64,000 nt of DNA. It comes from Jejudonia soesokkakensis. Lineage in GTDB: Bacteria; Bacteroidota; Bacteroidia; Flavobacteriales; Flavobacteriaceae. The position numbers and the translations under genes were made by a program. Positions 43,836 to 52,851 of the stretch are shown piece by piece (position 1 is the first letter of the stretch; each line of letters begins with the position of its first letter). The notes under the pieces were generated by a model that had not been told where the DNA came from, searched no databases, and was given only the letters and a program-made list of their open reading frames with translations. The DNA lies in assembly GCF_042664795.1 (NCBI RefSeq), contig NZ_JBHTBN010000004.1:124001-188000 (forward strand), given 5' to 3'.

Positions 43836-45337
43836 TTAATAGTTACATTTAAGGAAGCACTTTCAATATTTCCATTCCCACTTTCTCTTTCTGCCCAAAC
43901 CTCAATAAAATCACCTGTGTTTAACTCGATAGTTCCTACAATAGGAACTGCTATAACTTCACTCGTACTGGTAGTAAGCCTTCCATAAACCTTAGTCTCT
44001 GGAATAACTGAAGCTGTCCCTGCACCACTTCCTTTTGCTATATATAGAACGTAAGTAGTTACTAATGGAGTGCCCGAAGGAAAACTTGTTGAAAACGAAA
44101 GCGATGCATTTACTTGAAAGAACCTATTTTTATTTCCCCTATAGATAAGTTTATTATTTCCACTTCTTTCAAATCTAAATAGATTCGTAGAAGTTGTAGT
44201 TCCGTTTAACTTTCGTCTACTGGTTGTTCCTGTTCCTGTAAATGTAGTGTTTGCTGGACTTGATATCGTAGCAGTTAAATTTATATTACCTGTGGCAACA
44301 TCATTAGATTCTCTCGGAATTCCTGGAGCATTGACGGTCCAGTTATTATTAAAGTTAAACCCAGAGTAAGATCCTGTCCCATATCTATTGACAAATCCTG
44401 AAGGCGCTGTTGTAGTACCTGAAAAAACAGTTCCGTTAAGAACTCCGTTCCCTACAACTGGGCTAGAACTCACATTAAAGGCCACATCAGATCCGTTTAC
44501 AGTACTAAATCCACTTACTTTTTCCACTAAACCAAAGGTTCCTGTCAACGTTTCAAATGTTCCATTATTAGTGTCAAACCATCCCTGATTATTTAGTAGT
44601 AAATTGCCAATATTATTGTATGTGATTCCTGTTGTATTGGAATCGTAATTCACAATATTTCCAAAAAACAATCCAATATTTGATATGGATCCAACACTTG
44701 CCATGCTAGCAATGATGGTGTTTTGAAGTAACAGAGTAGAACTTGTAGCCATTCCCGGACCGTTAATCGCAAAAACAGTTCCTCCACCTGTTATAGTTAC
44801 GTTTCTTATGCTACCACCAGTACTTCCTGCAAATACATTACCTGATGAACGAAAAAGAATGTCCTCATTAGCATCTAATCCAGAAACATACGCATTATTC
44901 AAGTCTATAGGAGCTGTTAATACAATGACTCCATTTATTTCGTAATAGGTATTAGACGTTAGTAAATACTTGGAACCACCACCTGCAGTTAATTCTGGAG
45001 CCAAATCGGCTGCAGACTTAACTAATTTGTAGTTATTTCGCTTGTCTGTTGCTCCATTATTTAATTTTATCCAAGAAGTGTTGGTGAGGTCATAGAAATA
45101 GAAACTCTTTTCGGTTGTGTCATACACTAAAAGGCTATTGGCTGGTGAAGAAATCGCAAGTCTTTCGGTTGTAGTCATCCGTGGGGCTAACAATCCTTGA
45201 GTGCTTGATCTTACATCCAGAACTGAAGAAGGGTCAGGATCTGTGTTTCCAATACCAACTTGAGCGATAGAGAGTTGAAAGCTAATACACAGAAAAAAAA
45301 GAGCTAGGTAAGTTTTTTGGGGATTAAATACATTCAT
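43832..45337 (-). CDS. Secreted surface protein with repeat-type N-terminal module and C-terminal jelly-roll
   Basis: 501 residues. Signal peptide (to about 25, QLSIA). The mature start QVGIGNTDPDPSSVLDVRSS and RMTTTERLAISSPANSLLVYD resemble the N-terminal module of the giant protein at 52852-56790 and of phage tail-fibre-like surface proteins in this family. The middle (about 130-380) is Gly/Asn/Thr/Ser-rich with turns spaced as in a beta-helix. The last 110 residues (IYRGNKNRFFQVNASLSF) look like a C1q/TNF-type jelly roll. No enzyme motif. Predicted to be exposed on the surface; role may be adhesion or sugar binding. Confidence 0.65.
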   Translation of the reverse strand: MNVFNPQKTYLALFFLCISFQLSIAQVGIGNTDPDPSSVLDVRSSTQGLLAPRMTTTERLAISSPANSLLVYDTTEKSFYFYDLTNTSWIKLNNGATDKRNNYKLVKSAADLAPELTAGGGSKYLLTSNTYYEINGVIVLTAPIDLNNAYVSGLDANEDILFRSSGNVFAGSTGGSIRNVTITGGGTVFAINGPGMATSSTLLLQNTIIASMASVGSISNIGLFFGNIVNYDSNTTGITYNNIGNLLLNNQGWFDTNNGTFETLTGTFGLVEKVSGFSTVNGSDVAFNVSSSPVVGNGVLNGTVFSGTTTAPSGFVNRYGTGSYSGFNFNNNWTVNAPGIPRESNDVATGNINLTATISSPANTTFTGTGTTSRRKLNGTTTSTNLFRFERSGNNKLIYRGNKNRFFQVNASLSFSTSFPSGTPLVTTYVLYIAKGSGAGTASVIPETKVYGRLTTSTSEVIAVPIVGTIELNTGDFIEVWAERESGNGNIESASLNVTIN

Positions 45338-45346
45338 GTTATTATG

Positions 45347-45385
45347 TCGATTAAATTACGGTGTAATATAAGTGTATTTAATCGA
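45347..45385. repeat. Inverted repeat upstream of the surface protein gene
   Basis: TCGATTAAAT (45347-45356) and ATTTAATCGA (45376-45385), perfect 10-base arms with a 19-base spacer, ending 9 bases before the gene's start. Could be an operator or a 5' leader hairpin. The rest of the 245-base gap (45386-45582) holds nothing I recognise. Confidence 0.5.
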
Positions 45386-45582
45386 GAAAATAAAACGTTT
45401 TAACGATAATTTTTAACAAAAAACATAAAATGTAAGAAAAAATGAAATGTTGTAGTCTAACGTAATGTATGATAGGTAGTTACCTTTTTAGTTGAAAAAA
45501 TATAGTTTCTATTTAGTAGTGTCATTTGTAAAACAGAAGCTTTTATGTTACAAATTTTATAAGATATGTGTTACTTTTAGTA

Positions 45583-45879
45583 TTACACGTATTCTTTTAC
45601 AAGACCAATAAGTGTGTTTGCATCTTGTTCTCCGCTTTGACGCCACTTCATTTCGCCATTTTTGTAGATCATCAATGTTGGTAATCCTTTAACACGCAAA
45701 GCCTCGGCAAGTTCGGTATTTTTTTCAACATCAATTTTAATTACTCTGGCCTTATCTCCTAAAGCTGCAGCAACATCCCTAAGTACAGGATGCATGTTCT
45801 TACAGGCATCATCCCACTCTGTATAAAAGTCTAACAGAACAGGTACTTTGGTTTCGATTAATTCTCCAAATTTTGACAT
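45583..45879 (-). CDS. Thioredoxin-fold protein with altered active site (WDDAC)
   Basis: 98 residues from the ATG at 45879 (the TTG at 45897 adds only a short unconserved lead). The thioredoxin fold is clear: VLLDFYTEW, then the helix KNMHPVLRDVA, KIDVEKNTELAEALRVKG, and cis-proline in LPTLMIYKNG. The active site, normally W-C-G-P-C, reads W22-D-D-A-C26. Thus the first, nucleophilic cysteine is Asp and only the second is left. Canonical disulfide exchange is not expected. It stands alone between the surface protein and the phosphoesterase. Confidence 0.88.
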   Translation of the reverse strand: MSKFGELIETKVPVLLDFYTEWDDACKNMHPVLRDVAAALGDKARVIKIDVEKNTELAEALRVKGLPTLMIYKNGEMKWRQSGEQDANTLIGLVKEYV

Positions 45880-45943
45880 TTGCGTTTCCTTTTCCAAACA
45901 AATTAGTAGTACAAATATAACATTTATGGGTAAATAACAACTA

Positions 45944-47167
45944 TCATGCGGATTCCCGCTTTTTCTTTAGGGTAATGACCGTAACTTCAGGCCAGATACC
46001 CACACGTCCAGGATATCCTAAATACCCAAAACCACGGTTCACATTTATATACCTTCCAAACTCTTTATAGATTCCAGCCCAGTTCTCATAGCGATACTTT
46101 ACAGGACTCCATTTAAACCAACCCGGAATTTCAATCCCAAACTGCATACCATGAGTGTGGCCGCTTAAGGTCAACTGAATGTTTTTTGGATGTTGTTTTA
46201 CCTGTTCTTGCCAGTGGGAAGGATCGTGGCTCATTAATATTTTAAATTCTTCTTCTCTACATCCTTCACAAGCTTTTTCTAGGTCTCCTGCTTTTTTAAA
46301 TCCGCCAGCACCCCAGTTTTCCACACCAATAAGTTTTATTGTTTCGCCATTTTTTTCAATGGTACGGTTTTCATTCAGTAATAAATCCCATCCCATTTCT
46401 TTTTGAAGATTTTTTAATTCTGAAAGATTCTGCGCCTGTTCTTCCTTAGAATTCCATGAAACATAATCCCCGTAGTCGTGATTCCCTAAAACGGAATAAA
46501 CCCCTTTAGTAGCTTTTAAACTCCCAAATACATCTTTCCAGGGAGTCATTTCGTTAGCTACATTATTTACGAGATCTCCTGTAAAAAGAATAATATCACT
46601 CTCTTGTTCATTCACTAGATTTACGGCATAAGCAACTTTTTTGGCATTATCAAAGCTTCCGCTATGGACATCGCTTATTTGAGTAAGTGTAAACCCGTCA
46701 AAGGCTTCAGGGAGGTCCTCAAACTCCAATGCGTATTTTAAAACTTTGTAATTGTATTTTCCTTGGATCATTCCGTAGAGAAGACCTACAAAAGGAATAG
46801 CAGCAATGCCCAAAGCAAGAGTACTCACAAATTTTCGCCGTGAGGGAAGGTAAAATTCAGATTCGTTTCCACCGCCAATCTTTGAAAATAATCCAACAAA
46901 GAGGCGTACAATATCTTCTCCAAACATAAAGATGATAAGTAATAGTTTCGGAACAAAAAAAGCAAGAAATATTCCGAAGATATAAGCCATTTTGGGACTA
47001 GTTCTAGCCTGTCCTGAAGCTAATGCATAGATTAATAATCCTAATACAAGTAGTGAGGCAACAACATAGGCAATATGAAACCAATTATTTTTTGTGACAG
47101 TCTTTATGGCTTGAAACGCATAAATGTCAATAAGAATGTAAATACCAATAAAAATGATCCAGCGCAT
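45944..47167 (-). CDS. Membrane-anchored metallophosphoesterase
   Basis: 407 residues. Four N-terminal membrane helices (within about 1-150), then a calcineurin-like phosphoesterase domain: ISDVHSGSF (D-x-H), FTGDLVNNVANE (GD), VLGNHDYGDYV (GNH[DE]), and LSGHTHGMQFG (GHTH). It is close to the YkuE/YaeI group. Its membrane anchor and two-metal motif suggest a role on lipid-linked or cell-wall precursor phosphates, but the substrate is not readable. The helices may face the periplasm or cytoplasm; topology not determined. Confidence 0.9.
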   Translation of the reverse strand: MRWIIFIGIYILIDIYAFQAIKTVTKNNWFHIAYVVASLLVLGLLIYALASGQARTSPKMAYIFGIFLAFFVPKLLLIIFMFGEDIVRLFVGLFSKIGGGNESEFYLPSRRKFVSTLALGIAAIPFVGLLYGMIQGKYNYKVLKYALEFEDLPEAFDGFTLTQISDVHSGSFDNAKKVAYAVNLVNEQESDIILFTGDLVNNVANEMTPWKDVFGSLKATKGVYSVLGNHDYGDYVSWNSKEEQAQNLSELKNLQKEMGWDLLLNENRTIEKNGETIKLIGVENWGAGGFKKAGDLEKACEGCREEEFKILMSHDPSHWQEQVKQHPKNIQLTLSGHTHGMQFGIEIPGWFKWSPVKYRYENWAGIYKEFGRYINVNRGFGYLGYPGRVGIWPEVTVITLKKKRESA

Positions 47168-47279
47168 GTCTTGCAGAAAAGTTTGAAAAATTCAAAGATA
47201 CTTCCCTTTTAAAAACTCATTCTGTTTCTTTAGGTTTATTTAACTGTTTCGTATCTTTTCACTCTGCTAACAACTCACC

Positions 47280-50213
47280 ATGAAAAAAGTAGTCCTTGCA
47301 GTATTATGTGTACTGTTCTTTATAAACTGTTCTGAAGAAAAAGGAAAGACTACCATCTCCTCACAACAACAGAAATCATTGACTGCATATGTCAATCCAT
47401 TTATAGGAACAGGGGGGCATGGCCATACCTACCCTGGGGCAACGATGCCGTTTGGGATGATGCAGTTAAGTCCAGACACCAGACTAGACGGTTGGGACGG
47501 TTGTAGTGGGTATCATTACAGCGATAATTACATTTATGGATTTTCACATACGCATCTTAGTGGTACGGGTGTAAGCGATTATGGTGATATATTATTAATG
47601 CCTACCAATGAGATCAATTTTCATAATGGTGCCGATGGAAAAAAAGGCTACAGAGCACATTTTTCTCATGATAACGAAAAAGCTTCCCCTGGATATTATA
47701 AAGTACTGCTGGACAGTACTAATATTGATGTCGAATTAACAGTTACACCCCGTGCAGGAATGCATCAATACATATTCTCTAGTCCTGAAAATCAATATAC
47801 AATGCTCGATTTACTTCATCGCGATAAAGTATTGGATGCAAAGATTGAAGTGGTTTCTAACACCGAACTCCAAGGGTATCGCTTTAGTAAAGCTTGGGCA
47901 TCAGATCAGCGGGTGTTTTTTAATTTAAAAACGTCTCATCCATTTACTCATACATTTCAAACTTCTTCAATAGAAAGTGACGATGATGGGAGAAAGATCG
48001 CACTTCAGTTTTTAAATCCGAAAAATGAACCAGTTTATATTTCAATCGGGATTTCTGCTGTTGACATGGAAGGGGCTAAGAAAAACCGAGAAACTGAAAT
48101 TGGCACTAAAACGTTTCAGCAAATAAAAACCGAAGCTACCGAAATCTGGGAAAAACAACTTCAAAAAATTGTGATCGAGGATTCTAATGAAGAACATTTG
48201 TATAATTTTTATACTGCATTATACCATACGATGATTGCCCCAAATCTTTATCAGGACGTGGATGGACGTTACCGCGGTATGGATATGAAAATTCATCAAA
48301 CTACAGATTTTGACTATTACACCGTTTTTTCACTTTGGGATACCTTTCGCGCAGCACATCCATTATATACCATTATAGAAGAGAAGCGTACCAGTGATTT
48401 TGTAAATACCATGTTAGCAAAATATGAAGAGGGAGGTATTTTACCTATTTGGGATCTTAGCGCCAGTTATACAGGTTGTATGATTGGATATCACGGAGTT
48501 CCAGTAATTGCAGATGCGTACCTAAAAGGTATTGAGGGTTTTAATGCTGAAAAAGCTTTTGAAGCAGTAAAGCACAGCGCAATGCAAGATAAATTAGGAT
48601 TAAAATCGTATAAGGAAAACGGCTTTATACCTGTGGAAGAAGAAAGTGAAAGTGTATCCAAAACGCTAGAATATGCTTATGATGATTGGACTATTGCGAT
48701 GATGGCAAAGCGAATGGGAAAAGAACATGAATATGCATTATTTTCTGAAAGAGCACAGAACTATAAGAATGTATATAACCCAAAAACGGGTTTTATGCAA
48801 GGTCGTTTTAACAATACATGGTTTGGACCTTTCGATCCCTATGAAGTCAATTTTAATTATACCGAAGCAAACGCATGGCAATATAGTTTGTTTGTGCCGC
48901 AAGATATTTCAGGATTGATCGAAATCATGGGCGGGAAAGACAAGTTTGAAACACACTTAGATAATTTATTTACGGCAAAAGCTGAAACCTCAGGGCGTAA
49001 TCAAGCAGATATTACAGGTTTAATTGGTCAGTATGCCCATGGTAACGAACCGAGTCATCACATGGCATATTTGTATAATTTTGTCAATAAGCCTTATAAA
49101 ACGCAGGAATTAACACGTCAGATTTTAACAGAACTCTACAAAAACAAACCCGACGGAATTAGCGGTAACGAAGACTGCGGACAAATGAGTGCATGGTATA
49201 TATTTAGCTCCCTAGGATTTTATCCAGTGACGCCTGGAACCAATCAGTATATCATTGGAGCTCCCTTATTTAAAAAAGCGACCCTAAACCTTGAAAGTGG
49301 AAACACCTTTACAGTAGTGGCAGAAGGACTTTCCGAAGCAAACAAATATATAAAAAGTGCTACTTTGAACGGAATGGATTTGAAACGAAGTTACCTAACA
49401 CATGAAGAAATCATGCAGGGAGGGATGCTAGTTTTTACCATGACAAATGCGCCAAGTGACTGGGCAACGCAGGATCAAAATATTCCAAAGACCAGCATTG
49501 AAGATAATGCCATAATACTCGCTCCATTTTTAGCTTCAGGAGATATCGCGTTTAAAGAAAACACAGAAATTGCACTTGAGGTAGCCTCAAAAGATTCAGA
49601 GATTTTTTATTGTTTGGATGAAGGAAATTTTCAGAAATATACGTCGCCTTTTAAAATTTCAAAAACCACGACTTTAAAAACGTATGCACAAAAAGGGTCT
49701 AAAAAAAGTCAGGTGCTCACAACCAATTTTTTTAAAATTGATAAGGATCTTAGTGTTTCATTAGAGACAGTCTATTCAAACGAATATAACGCTGGAGGAC
49801 CCGATGCGCTCATTGACGGCATCAAAGGAACTCGGGATTTTAGAACGGGTGCTTGGCAAGGCTATTGGGGAAAAGACCTGATTGCAACAGTGGATCGAAG
49901 CAAGCCTAAATTGGCAAAATCGGTAACCATTAATTTTCTTGAAGATCAAGGGAGTTGGATTTTCTTTCCCACAAAAGTTCAGGTGTATGTAGCGGGTGCC
50001 GATAAGAAGTTTAGATTATCAAGAGAAAGAAATATCAATGCAACTCTTAAAAATGATACTCCAAACATTACTAAAGTGGTATTTTCAATCAATAAACCCA
50101 ACATTCAATATATAAAAATAGTAGCAACTAACTTGGGGAAATTACCAGAATGGCATTTGGGCTATCCCAATGGGGATGCTTGGATATTTGTCGATGAGAT
50201 AGAAATTAAATAA
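47280..50213 (+). CDS. GH92 family alpha-mannosidase with C-terminal carbohydrate-binding-like domains
   Basis: 977 residues. Lipoprotein signal (lipobox FFINC, Cys17), so it is probably surface-exposed or periplasmic. GH92 N-terminal domain starts YVNPFIGTGGHGHTYPGATM and continues SPDTRLDGWDGCSGYHY. The catalytic (alpha/alpha)6 domain shows GNEPSHHMAYLYNFV and GISGNEDCGQMSAWYIFSSLGF; family-typical acid/base is in GNEDCGQ. After residue 760 there is a chitobiase-C/Fn3-associated segment and then a discoidin-like F5/8 domain (NAGGPDALIDGIKGTRDF, TGAWQGYWGKDL). GH92 enzymes are calcium-dependent exo-alpha-1,2-mannosidases. First gene of a three-gene operon (7 bases to the next). Confidence 0.95.
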   Translation: MKKVVLAVLCVLFFINCSEEKGKTTISSQQQKSLTAYVNPFIGTGGHGHTYPGATMPFGMMQLSPDTRLDGWDGCSGYHYSDNYIYGFSHTHLSGTGVSDYGDILLMPTNEINFHNGADGKKGYRAHFSHDNEKASPGYYKVLLDSTNIDVELTVTPRAGMHQYIFSSPENQYTMLDLLHRDKVLDAKIEVVSNTELQGYRFSKAWASDQRVFFNLKTSHPFTHTFQTSSIESDDDGRKIALQFLNPKNEPVYISIGISAVDMEGAKKNRETEIGTKTFQQIKTEATEIWEKQLQKIVIEDSNEEHLYNFYTALYHTMIAPNLYQDVDGRYRGMDMKIHQTTDFDYYTVFSLWDTFRAAHPLYTIIEEKRTSDFVNTMLAKYEEGGILPIWDLSASYTGCMIGYHGVPVIADAYLKGIEGFNAEKAFEAVKHSAMQDKLGLKSYKENGFIPVEEESESVSKTLEYAYDDWTIAMMAKRMGKEHEYALFSERAQNYKNVYNPKTGFMQGRFNNTWFGPFDPYEVNFNYTEANAWQYSLFVPQDISGLIEIMGGKDKFETHLDNLFTAKAETSGRNQADITGLIGQYAHGNEPSHHMAYLYNFVNKPYKTQELTRQILTELYKNKPDGISGNEDCGQMSAWYIFSSLGFYPVTPGTNQYIIGAPLFKKATLNLESGNTFTVVAEGLSEANKYIKSATLNGMDLKRSYLTHEEIMQGGMLVFTMTNAPSDWATQDQNIPKTSIEDNAIILAPFLASGDIAFKENTEIALEVASKDSEIFYCLDEGNFQKYTSPFKISKTTTLKTYAQKGSKKSQVLTTNFFKIDKDLSVSLETVYSNEYNAGGPDALIDGIKGTRDFRTGAWQGYWGKDLIATVDRSKPKLAKSVTINFLEDQGSWIFFPTKVQVYVAGADKKFRLSRERNINATLKNDTPNITKVVFSINKPNIQYIKIVATNLGKLPEWHLGYPNGDAWIFVDEIEIK

Positions 50214-50220
50214 AGAACGT

Positions 50221-51243
50221 ATGAAGCGACGAAAATTTATTCGGAAGGCTGCTGTAGGAACCGTTGGCATTGGTTTGGGTGCATCCATGGTAAGTTGTAA
50301 TGAAACCATATCTTCAGAAAAAAAATCTATGGAAGCACTTTCAGAAAAAAAGAACTCTACAAAACCAACTCCCATTGCAATTTGTACCTGGGGTTTTTCC
50401 GAAGCAAATAGAGTCGCAGGAGCTGCTTTAAAAGCAGGTAAATCTGCTTTAGATGCTGCTATTGAAGGGGTGCAAGTTGAGGAAGATAATTTAAAAAATA
50501 CGACAGTTGGTAAAGGTGGGGCGCCAGACCGAGAAGGAAATGTTACGTTAGATGCCTGTGTTATGTCTCCCAATGGCGATTGTGGTTCTGTTTTGTATGT
50601 GTCTACGATTACACATGTAGCGGCCTTGGCTCGAAAAGTAATGGAAGAAACACCGCATGTAATTCTTGCAGGCGAGGGAGCCGAGGAATTTGGGTATACT
50701 CAAGGCTTTAAAAGAGAAGACCTCCTAACCGAAGAAAGTAATAAAGCGTGGCAAGAATGGCTTAAAAGTTCAGAATATAAACCCATTATTAACATCGAAA
50801 ATCATGACACGATCGGGATGCTTTGTCTCGATAAAGAGGGTGATATTGCAGGGGCTTGCAGTACCTCGGGCTTGTCTTACAAAATGAAAGGCCGTGTGGG
50901 TGATAGTCCGATTATTGGTAGCGGATTGTTTGTAGATAATGAAGTTGGAGGGGCAGTTGCCACAGGAATGGGAGAGGAAATCCTTAAGACAGTAGGCAGT
51001 TTTTTAATTGTAGAACTAATGCGTAATGGGATGTCACCACAGCAAGCTTGTGAAGAAGCAGTGCATCGAATTGTGAAGAAAAATGATCGATACAAAGACT
51101 TTCAAGCGGCGTATATTGCTATAAATAAAGCTGGCGAAACTGGTGCATATTGTATTCATGAGGGATTTGCAATGATGAAATATCAGAATGACAAAAACGA
51201 AAATATTGCAGTAGATTTTTATCATAAAAGCCAAACAGAGTAA
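50221..51243 (+). CDS. Glycosylasparaginase (N4-(beta-N-acetylglucosaminyl)-L-asparaginase)
   Basis: 340 residues. Twin-arginine-like start KRRKFIRKAAVG with a lipobox at MVSC (Cys26), so it is exported. Ntn-hydrolase of the aspartylglucosaminidase family: it self-cleaves before Thr197 in NIENHDTIGMLCLDK, and Thr197 becomes the nucleophile. Other family signatures are VGKGGAPDREGNVTLDACVM and GRVGDSPIIGSGLFVDNEVG. It cuts the GlcNAc-Asn link of N-glycopeptides. Together with the GH92 mannosidase and the sugar MFS transporter it would take apart high-mannose N-glycans. It begins 7 bases after GH92 and ends 3 bases before the MFS gene. Confidence 0.94.
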   Translation: MKRRKFIRKAAVGTVGIGLGASMVSCNETISSEKKSMEALSEKKNSTKPTPIAICTWGFSEANRVAGAALKAGKSALDAAIEGVQVEEDNLKNTTVGKGGAPDREGNVTLDACVMSPNGDCGSVLYVSTITHVAALARKVMEETPHVILAGEGAEEFGYTQGFKREDLLTEESNKAWQEWLKSSEYKPIINIENHDTIGMLCLDKEGDIAGACSTSGLSYKMKGRVGDSPIIGSGLFVDNEVGGAVATGMGEEILKTVGSFLIVELMRNGMSPQQACEEAVHRIVKKNDRYKDFQAAYIAINKAGETGAYCIHEGFAMMKYQNDKNENIAVDFYHKSQTE

Positions 51244-51246
51244 GCT

Positions 51247-52563
51247 ATGAATGCCACAAAAAATTATCGTTCGGCTTTTATAATTGTCACGGTACTGTTT
51301 TTTCTCTGGGGATTTATTACTGTATTGGTCGACAGTTTGATTCCGAGATTGAAAGATGTTTTTGAACTTTCTTATTTTCAGGCAGGGTTGGTTCAGTTTG
51401 CTTTTTTTGCAGCCTATTTTGTTTTTTCGGTTCCAGCAGGTTGGCTGTTATCAAAGATTGGCTATCAAAAAGGAGTTGTATTAGGACTTGCAGTGATGGC
51501 AATAGGTTGTTTATTGTTTTATCCAGCAGCTTCGGAAAGAATTTTTGGTGTTTTTTTACTGGGATATTTTACGCTGGCAGCTGGGATTACAATTTTGCAG
51601 GTGGCTGCAAATCCGTATGTGGCAGTTCTAGGATCTGAAGCTGGAGCCTCAAGCAGGCTCAATCTTTCACAGGCTTTTAACTCCTTGGGAACGGCAATTG
51701 CCCCTATTGTAGGAGCAACGTATTTGTTGAGCGATAAAATACAGTCTTCGGAAACTATTTCGGTAATGACCGAAGCCGAACAACAAAACTATTATATAGG
51801 TGAAGCGGGGGCAGTCCAACAACCATTTTTATTTCTGGCAGGGTGTATAGGTGTACTCGCATTGCTATTTGTATTTATAAAGCTTCCGAAGATATTACAA
51901 AAAACTCCAAAAGGAGGGTATGGGAAACTATTAAAAAACAACTACGTTATGATGGGTGTGATCGGTATTTTTCTGTATGTAGGTGCCGAAGTAGCAATAG
52001 GAAGCTATTTAGTCAATTACTTTTTGAATATGAATCTCGCTCAGGTTATCATTGAAAATAACACGATGAATAGACTAGCATCTAGAATTCTCTCTAAAGA
52101 TCTAGCTAGTATAGACGCTAAGGCCATAGTGGGAGCTTTTGTTGTTTTTTACTGGAGTGGAGCCATGGTAGGGCGATTTATAGGTTCATATCTCACGAAA
52201 ATTATAAGACCAGGAAAGGTACTTGCAGCATTCGCTTTTCTGGCGATTGTGATGCTAGTAATATCAATGAATACTACAGGATTACTAGCGATGTGGACAA
52301 TACTGGCTGTAGGGTTATTTAATTCAATTATGTTTCCTACTATTTTCACTCTTACGATAGAAGGTTTGGGAGATTTAAAACCTCAAGCGTCTGGTTTACT
52401 TTGTATGGCCATTGTGGGTGGTGCAATTATTCCGCCACTATACGGACTTTTAACAGATACAATTGGCTTTAAAACAGCACTTTTTCTTCTAATAGGCTGT
52501 TACGGATATATTCTCTTTTATGGGTATAAAAAACAAAAAATCAGCAGGTTACATTCTTTTTAA
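51247..52563 (+). CDS. Sugar MFS transporter (FucP/NagP-like)
   Basis: 438 residues with 12 predicted membrane helices. N-terminal pattern FLWGFITVLVDSLIPRLKD and NLSQAFNSLGTAIAPIVGA matches the FucP/GluP branch that imports fucose, glucose or N-acetylglucosamine with protons. As last gene of the mannosidase-glycosylasparaginase operon, its likely cargo is GlcNAc or mannose, but this is inference. A gene for further metabolism is not in the window. Confidence 0.92.
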   Translation: MNATKNYRSAFIIVTVLFFLWGFITVLVDSLIPRLKDVFELSYFQAGLVQFAFFAAYFVFSVPAGWLLSKIGYQKGVVLGLAVMAIGCLLFYPAASERIFGVFLLGYFTLAAGITILQVAANPYVAVLGSEAGASSRLNLSQAFNSLGTAIAPIVGATYLLSDKIQSSETISVMTEAEQQNYYIGEAGAVQQPFLFLAGCIGVLALLFVFIKLPKILQKTPKGGYGKLLKNNYVMMGVIGIFLYVGAEVAIGSYLVNYFLNMNLAQVIIENNTMNRLASRILSKDLASIDAKAIVGAFVVFYWSGAMVGRFIGSYLTKIIRPGKVLAAFAFLAIVMLVISMNTTGLLAMWTILAVGLFNSIMFPTIFTLTIEGLGDLKPQASGLLCMAIVGGAIIPPLYGLLTDTIGFKTALFLLIGCYGYILFYGYKKQKISRLHSF

Positions 52564-52596
52564 AATTGAACAAGTTTTTTATATAATTTAAAAAAA

Positions 52597-52610
52597 GTAC
52601 ATATATGTAC
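52597..52610. repeat. Palindrome GTACATATATGTAC
   Basis: Perfect 14-base palindrome 33 bases after the MFS stop, in AT-rich DNA. Could be an operator or chance; no gene starts right next to it. Confidence 0.35.
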
Positions 52611-52644
52611 CAAAATTTTTATAGTTTTGTTAGACATAAGTAGG

Positions 52645-52664
52645 TTAATACCCTAGGGTGTTAA
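52645..52664. repeat. Near-perfect 20-base palindrome around CCCTAGGG
   Basis: TTAATACCCTAGGGTGTTAA: arms match except one T/G position, which can wobble-pair in RNA. GC-rich centre inside AT-rich DNA makes it stand out. It lies just before the terminator at 52679 and 207 bases before the next gene. Confidence 0.4.
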
Positions 52665-52678
52665 TCAAATTTGGGGCG

Positions 52679-52714
52679 AAAAGTCATCACAACTGTGGTG
52701 GCTTTTCTATTTTA
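52679..52714 (+). terminator. Likely terminator of the N-glycan operon
   Basis: AAAAGTCATCAC (52679-52690) and GTGGTGGCTTTT (52695-52706) pair with two G-T wobbles, loop AACT, followed by CTATTTT. It lies 115 bases after the MFS stop. Confidence 0.7.
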
Positions 52715-52776
52715 GATTAATTCTGTATTTTTAAAAAATCTATGAATTCATAGAGGGTATTGAAACCTTCATCATT

Positions 52777-52784
52777 TATTTTTG
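52777..52784 (+). promoter_or_regulatory. Candidate -7 promoter box of the S74 protein gene
   Basis: TATTTTTG, exact TAnnTTTG, 67 bases before the ATG at 52852. A 12-base palindrome TATGAATTCATA (52741-52752) lies just upstream. No -33 TTG at the usual distance. Confidence 0.4.
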
Positions 52785-52851
52785 ACTCCTCCAACTCTTA
52801 CTACCTGAATTGCCTACTTTACTTTGGTGTGCTATTTTAAAACATCATACC

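Noticed and set aside
52579..52720. CRISPR array or phage attachment region suggested by palindromes
   Set aside because: No repeated spacer-repeat units, no cas genes and no integrase in the window.
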